In this document: in pieces, positions 61,311-64,000 of the stretch
How the letters are laid out: each line of letters starts with the position of its first letter
How positions within the stretch are numbered: position 1 is the first letter of the stretch
Assembly (NCBI RefSeq): GCF_014649815.1
Contig: NZ_BMTT01000009.1
Coordinates: 124,001 to 188,000, forward strand
Direction of reading: 5' to 3'
Length of the DNA stretch: 64,000 nt
Source: Streptomyces mutabilis
GTDB lineage: Bacteria; Actinomycetota; Actinomycetes; Streptomycetales; Streptomycetaceae
The notes under the pieces: generated by a model
What the model was told of the DNA's origin: nothing
The model's database searches: none
Seen by the model: only the letters and a program-made list of their open reading frames with translations
Position numbers and translations under genes: made by a program

Positions 61311-61730
61311 TCAGTCAAGGTCCGCCACGGCGGCCGTGGCGAAAGCGTGGTCCTGCTCGGGCGCTCCGCCGCCGACCCCGATCGCGCCGATCACCCGGCC
61401 GTCGCGGTGCACGGGCACGCCGCCCGCGATGAACAGCAAGGGCCGGTCGAGCGCGGTGGGCAGGGTGTGGAAAAGGCCTCCGGGCTGAACGGCGTCGACG
61501 AGGTCGGCGGTGGGTGTGTTCAGCTGGAGCGCCGTGTAGGCCTTGCGGGTGCTGGTCTCCCCGGAGATCAGCACGGCCCGGTCGTCGCGCCGGAAGGCCA
61601 GGAGGTGGCCGCCTGCGTCGAGGACGGTGACGCTGACGGTGGTACCGGCGGTCTCGGCGGCGCGCTGGGCGACGGTCACGAGGGCTTCGGCGTCCTTGAT
61701 GGTCAACGGGGCGGTAGCGGTGGTGGTCAC
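61311..61730 (-). CDS. GlcG/HbpS-family protein
   Basis: 139 aa single-domain protein of the GlcG/HbpS type: LTIKDAEALVTVAQRAAE, VTVLDAGGHLLAFRRDDRA, STRKAYTALQL, PLLFIAGGVPVHRDGRVIGAIGVGG. S. reticuli HbpS binds heme and works with a two-component system, but many members have other or unknown roles and this one lacks a signal peptide. Same strand as, and 108 bp downstream of, the MFS exporter gene; possibly one transcript. Confidence 0.88.
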   Translation of the reverse strand: MTTTATAPLTIKDAEALVTVAQRAAETAGTTVSVTVLDAGGHLLAFRRDDRAVLISGETSTRKAYTALQLNTPTADLVDAVQPGGLFHTLPTALDRPLLFIAGGVPVHRDGRVIGAIGVGGGAPEQDHAFATAAVADLD

Positions 61731-61838
61731 AGGTTTCTCCTTGGTGATGCCGAGGGGTACGTGCCTTGATCGTGTTGCGGCGGGAGCGACCGCGAGTGCG
61801 GGGGCGCCCTGGCCCCGCGCCCCGGTAGTCAGGGTCGT

Positions 61839-63050
61839 TCAGTGGTGTACGGCGGCTGTCCGGTGCTCGGCCGGTACGGAGCTCGCGACAACCGCGCGGT
61901 CAGCGGGCTCGCGCCGTTCGAGGGCGGCCGAGACGAAGGCGAGGATCAGGGCGGCGGCGGCAAGCACGGCACCGACCCAGTTCGGGGCGGTGTAGCCGAA
62001 GCCGGCGGCGATGACCACGCCCCCGAGCCAGGCGGAGAGCGCGTTGCCGAGGTTGAACGCGCCGATGTTCACCGCCGATGCCAGCGTCGGCGCGCCGTGC
62101 GCGTGGTCCAGGACACGCTTCTGCAGCGGCGGGACGGTGGCAAAGCCAAGGGCGCCGATCAGGAAGACGGTCACGGCCGAGCCGATCTTGTCGTGGGCGG
62201 TGAGTGTGAAGAGGGCGAGCACGACGGCCAGAGCGCCCAGGGAGACGTACAGCATGGGCATCAGGGCGCGGTCGGCGAACTTGCCGCCCACGAGGTTGCC
62301 GCCGACCATGCCGAGGCCGAAGAGGACCAGCAACCAGGTGACCGAACCGTCGGCGAAGCCCGCGACGTGGGTCATCATCGGCGCGATGTAGGTGATGGCC
62401 GCGAAGACGCCGCCGAAGCCGAGGACGGTCATGGCCATGGCAAGCAGCACCTGGGCGTTCTTGAACGCCGCCAGTTCGTGCCGCAGCCGCACCCCCTCGG
62501 CCTTGGGCATGTCGGGGACCAGCTTGGCGACACCGGCCAGGCCGACGACACCGAGTGCGGCGACGATGGCGAAGGTCACCCGCCAGCCGGCGGACTGGCC
62601 GACGAGCGTGCCCAGTGGCACGCCGACGACGTTGGCGACGGTCAGTCCGGTGAACATCATCGCGATCGCGCCGGCCTTCTTGTGCGGGGCGACCAGGTCG
62701 GCCGCGACGACCGAACCGATGCCGAAGAAGGCTCCGTGGGCGAGAGAGGCGACGACACGGCCGGTCAGCATGACGGAGAAGGCGGGGGCGAGGGCGGAGA
62801 GCAGGTTGCCGACGATGAACAGGCCCATCAGCAGCATCAGCATCCGCTTGCGCGGGACCTTGGTGCCGAGCATGGTCATCAGCGGGGCGCCGAACATCAC
62901 GCCGAGCGCGTATCCGGTCACCAGGAAGCCGGCGGTGGGGATGGAGACCCCGTAGTCGTTGGCGACCTCGGGCAGCAAGCCCATGATCACGAATTCGGTG
63001 GTTCCGATACCGAAGGCCCCGATCGCGAGGGCCAGGAGCGCGAGAGGCAT
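61839..63050 (-). CDS. MFS transporter (DHA1-type, AraJ-like)
   Basis: 403 aa with 12 TM helices. Starts MPLALLALAIGAFGIGTTEFVIMGLLPEVA with the family motif, and loop 2-3 has GTKVPRKRML. Motif C-like glycine/proline pattern near GVPLGTLVGQSAGWRVTF. Probable drug or sugar efflux driven by protons. Divergent from a MarR regulator, the classical arrangement for repression relieved by the exported compound. Confidence 0.92.
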   Translation of the reverse strand: MPLALLALAIGAFGIGTTEFVIMGLLPEVANDYGVSIPTAGFLVTGYALGVMFGAPLMTMLGTKVPRKRMLMLLMGLFIVGNLLSALAPAFSVMLTGRVVASLAHGAFFGIGSVVAADLVAPHKKAGAIAMMFTGLTVANVVGVPLGTLVGQSAGWRVTFAIVAALGVVGLAGVAKLVPDMPKAEGVRLRHELAAFKNAQVLLAMAMTVLGFGGVFAAITYIAPMMTHVAGFADGSVTWLLVLFGLGMVGGNLVGGKFADRALMPMLYVSLGALAVVLALFTLTAHDKIGSAVTVFLIGALGFATVPPLQKRVLDHAHGAPTLASAVNIGAFNLGNALSAWLGGVVIAAGFGYTAPNWVGAVLAAAALILAFVSAALERREPADRAVVASSVPAEHRTAAVHH

Positions 63051-63188
63051 GGAGGGGGATTACCTTCCCAAGATTGCAGGAGCGCTTTGCATGCGTTCAC
63101 AATAATTGCACACGCGGGCTACTTGCAAGCGCGGGCAACTGCGGCTCTGGTCTACCCTGGTCTCAGCCGCTCCGGGACGGAGGAACAC
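63051..63188. promoter_or_regulatory. Divergent promoter/operator region, MFS exporter-MarR regulator
   Basis: 138 bp. Contains TTGCAAGCGCGGGCAA (an inverted TTGC-N8-GCAA) near 63123, and further TGCA-bearing elements (GATTGCAGG, TTTGCATGC, AATTGCACA) between 63074 and 63112. These look like MarR operator half-sites, but no exact consensus can be stated. Confidence 0.45.
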
Positions 63189-63653
63189 ATGACAGCGACG
63201 GACCCCGCCCTCACCGCCCTCTCCCAGGGCTGGTGTGCCCTCTCTCTGCTGCACGGGAGAATCGAGGCGCACATCGAGCGCGCTCTGCAGGCCGGACACG
63301 ATCTGAGCGTGCGCGAGTACTCCCTGCTCGACGTACTCAGCCGACAGCACGACGGCGACGGCGGGCACCTGCAGATGAAGCAGGTCGCGGACGCGGTCGT
63401 CCTCAGCCAGAGCGCCACCACACGCCTGGTCACCCGGCTCGAGGACCGCGGGCTCCTCGAGCGCTACCTGTGCCCCACCGACCGCCGTGGCATCTACACC
63501 AACGTCACCGCAGCCGGCCTGAAACTCCTGGACGAGGCACGACCCACCAACGACGCGGCCCTGCGCGAGGCGCTCGACGAAGCTGCCAGGAACCCCGATC
63601 TGGCTCCGCTGGTCCGGGTGGTCGAGACGCTCAAAACACCAGTGCCCGCCTGA
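63189..63653 (+). CDS. MarR-family transcriptional regulator
   Basis: 154 aa winged-helix repressor. DNA-binding core about 55-105: LQMKQVADAVVLSQSATTRLVTRLEDRGLLERYLCPTDRRG, with the wing DRRGIYTNVT. Dimerisation helices at both ends. Likely represses the divergent MFS gene and itself. ATG with CGGAGG upstream; the open frame before it overlaps the MFS gene and is a shadow. Confidence 0.92.
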   Translation: MTATDPALTALSQGWCALSLLHGRIEAHIERALQAGHDLSVREYSLLDVLSRQHDGDGGHLQMKQVADAVVLSQSATTRLVTRLEDRGLLERYLCPTDRRGIYTNVTAAGLKLLDEARPTNDAALREALDEAARNPDLAPLVRVVETLKTPVPA

Positions 63654-63675
63654 CCCCTCTGCGTAGGGTGCGGCT

Positions 63676-64000
63676 ATGGCAGATCTTGAGATTCGGCCCA
63701 CCACGGGGGACGACCTCCCCGCGGTCGTCGCGATGCTCGCCGACGACCCTCTGGGCGCCCAACGCGAGTCACCCGACGACCTGCGCCCTTATCTGGCCGC
63801 CCTGGAACGGCTCAGCGCCGATCCGAACCAGCACCTGGTCGTCGCCGTCCGCGGCGGCCGTGTGGTCGGCACACTCCAGCTGACGATCGTGCCCGGCCTG
63901 TCCCGGCGTGGTGCCACCCGGTCGATCATCGAAGGCGTACGCATCCACTCCGACGAGCGCGGTAGCGGCCTGGGCACTCAGCTCATCGAGTGGGCCGTTG
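63676..64000 (+). CDS. GNAT-family N-acetyltransferase, C-terminus cut by window edge
   Basis: 108 codons visible. MADLEIRPTTGDDLPAVVAML, then VVAVRGGRVVGTLQLTIVPGLS and EGVRIHSDERGSGLGTQLIEWA, which includes the acetyl-CoA pyrophosphate-binding R/Q-x2-G-x-G motif. TAGGGT lies 6 nt before the ATG (leaderless pattern). About 40-50 more residues are expected beyond the window. Confidence 0.88.
   Translation, partial: MADLEIRPTTGDDLPAVVAMLADDPLGAQRESPDDLRPYLAALERLSADPNQHLVVAVRGGRVVGTLQLTIVPGLSRRGATRSIIEGVRIHSDERGSGLGTQLIEWAV

Noticed and set aside
61842-63653. 603-codon plus-strand frame ending with the MarR regulator
   Set aside because: Only the last 154 codons are the real MarR gene; the preceding part is antisense to the MFS transporter.

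Overview
The window is high-GC actinobacterial chromosome, almost certainly Streptomyces. The marker genes are ssgA and its IclR-type activator gene (sporulation proteins of streptomycetes), DUF5326 and DUF5926 proteins, a SigE-family sigma factor, RsbW-like kinases with a GAF/PP2C phosphatase, the dtpA copper locus and a fused cydDC. Other actinobacterial signs are G/C-rich third codon positions, frequent GTG and TTG starts, rare TTA codons and many apparently leaderless starts. Gene order (htrA, GDPD, pepP, copper locus, pheA, serS, cyd operon, hisC, thiC, ssgA/ssgR, ptpA) matches, from memory, the S. coelicolor region roughly 50-100 kb from oriC. Three perfect parS sites, four single-mismatch parS sites and several DnaA-box groups fit an origin-proximal position. 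It is core chromosome: no insertion sequence, prophage, CRISPR array or biosynthetic cluster was seen.

Layout. 1-6.5 kb: acyl-CoA ligase (cut by the window edge), SigE-family sigma factor, small secreted protein, Prim-Pol protein under an SOS-like box, DUF4232 lipoprotein, small membrane and Cys-rich proteins. 6.6-17.9 kb: tRNA-Ser(TGA), HtrA protease, GDPD, RsbW-like kinase, a six-unit DnaA-box array before a SEC-C/DUF5926 gene, a repeat-bearing membrane protein, a second degenerate Prim-Pol, a GAF-PP2C phosphatase with an in-frame amber codon near its apparent true start, aminopeptidase P and a second RsbW-like kinase. 18.1-24.7 kb: membrane protein and the copper locus ycnI-sco-ecuC-copCD-dtpA. 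24.7-37.4 kb: pheA, DnaA-box intergenic region, serS-HAD pair, a four-gene double ABC exporter operon, a hydrolase-SDR fusion, a kptA pseudogene, an F420-type oxidoreductase and a second HAD phosphatase. 37.4-46.6 kb: M23 peptidase, the cydA-cydB-cydDC operon (Rex operator, parS cluster) and hisC. 47-64 kb: LacI regulator with a TTA codon, metallophosphoesterase, membrane protein, thiC with TPP riboswitch, YibE/F protein, ssgA-ssgR, DUF5326, cupin, holin-like protein, ptpA-cystathionine lyase pair, LysR, Nudix, double GNAT, HbpS-like protein, MFS exporter with divergent MarR, and a partial GNAT.

The coherent systems are: periplasmic copper handling and DyP peroxidase export; cytochrome bd oxidase with its assembly exporter under redox control; thiamine pyrimidine synthesis under TPP control; sporulation septation control; and several components of a sigma/anti-sigma partner-switch network. 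Chromosome-maintenance signals (parS, DnaA boxes) are embedded in coding and regulatory DNA of these genes. The most unusual observations are the 18-bp-periodic DnaA-box array, parS sequences forming the first codons of cydDC and lying inside the thiC riboswitch, the SOS-like box on the Prim-Pol gene, the amber/TTA-bearing 5' end of the PP2C gene and the decayed kptA.
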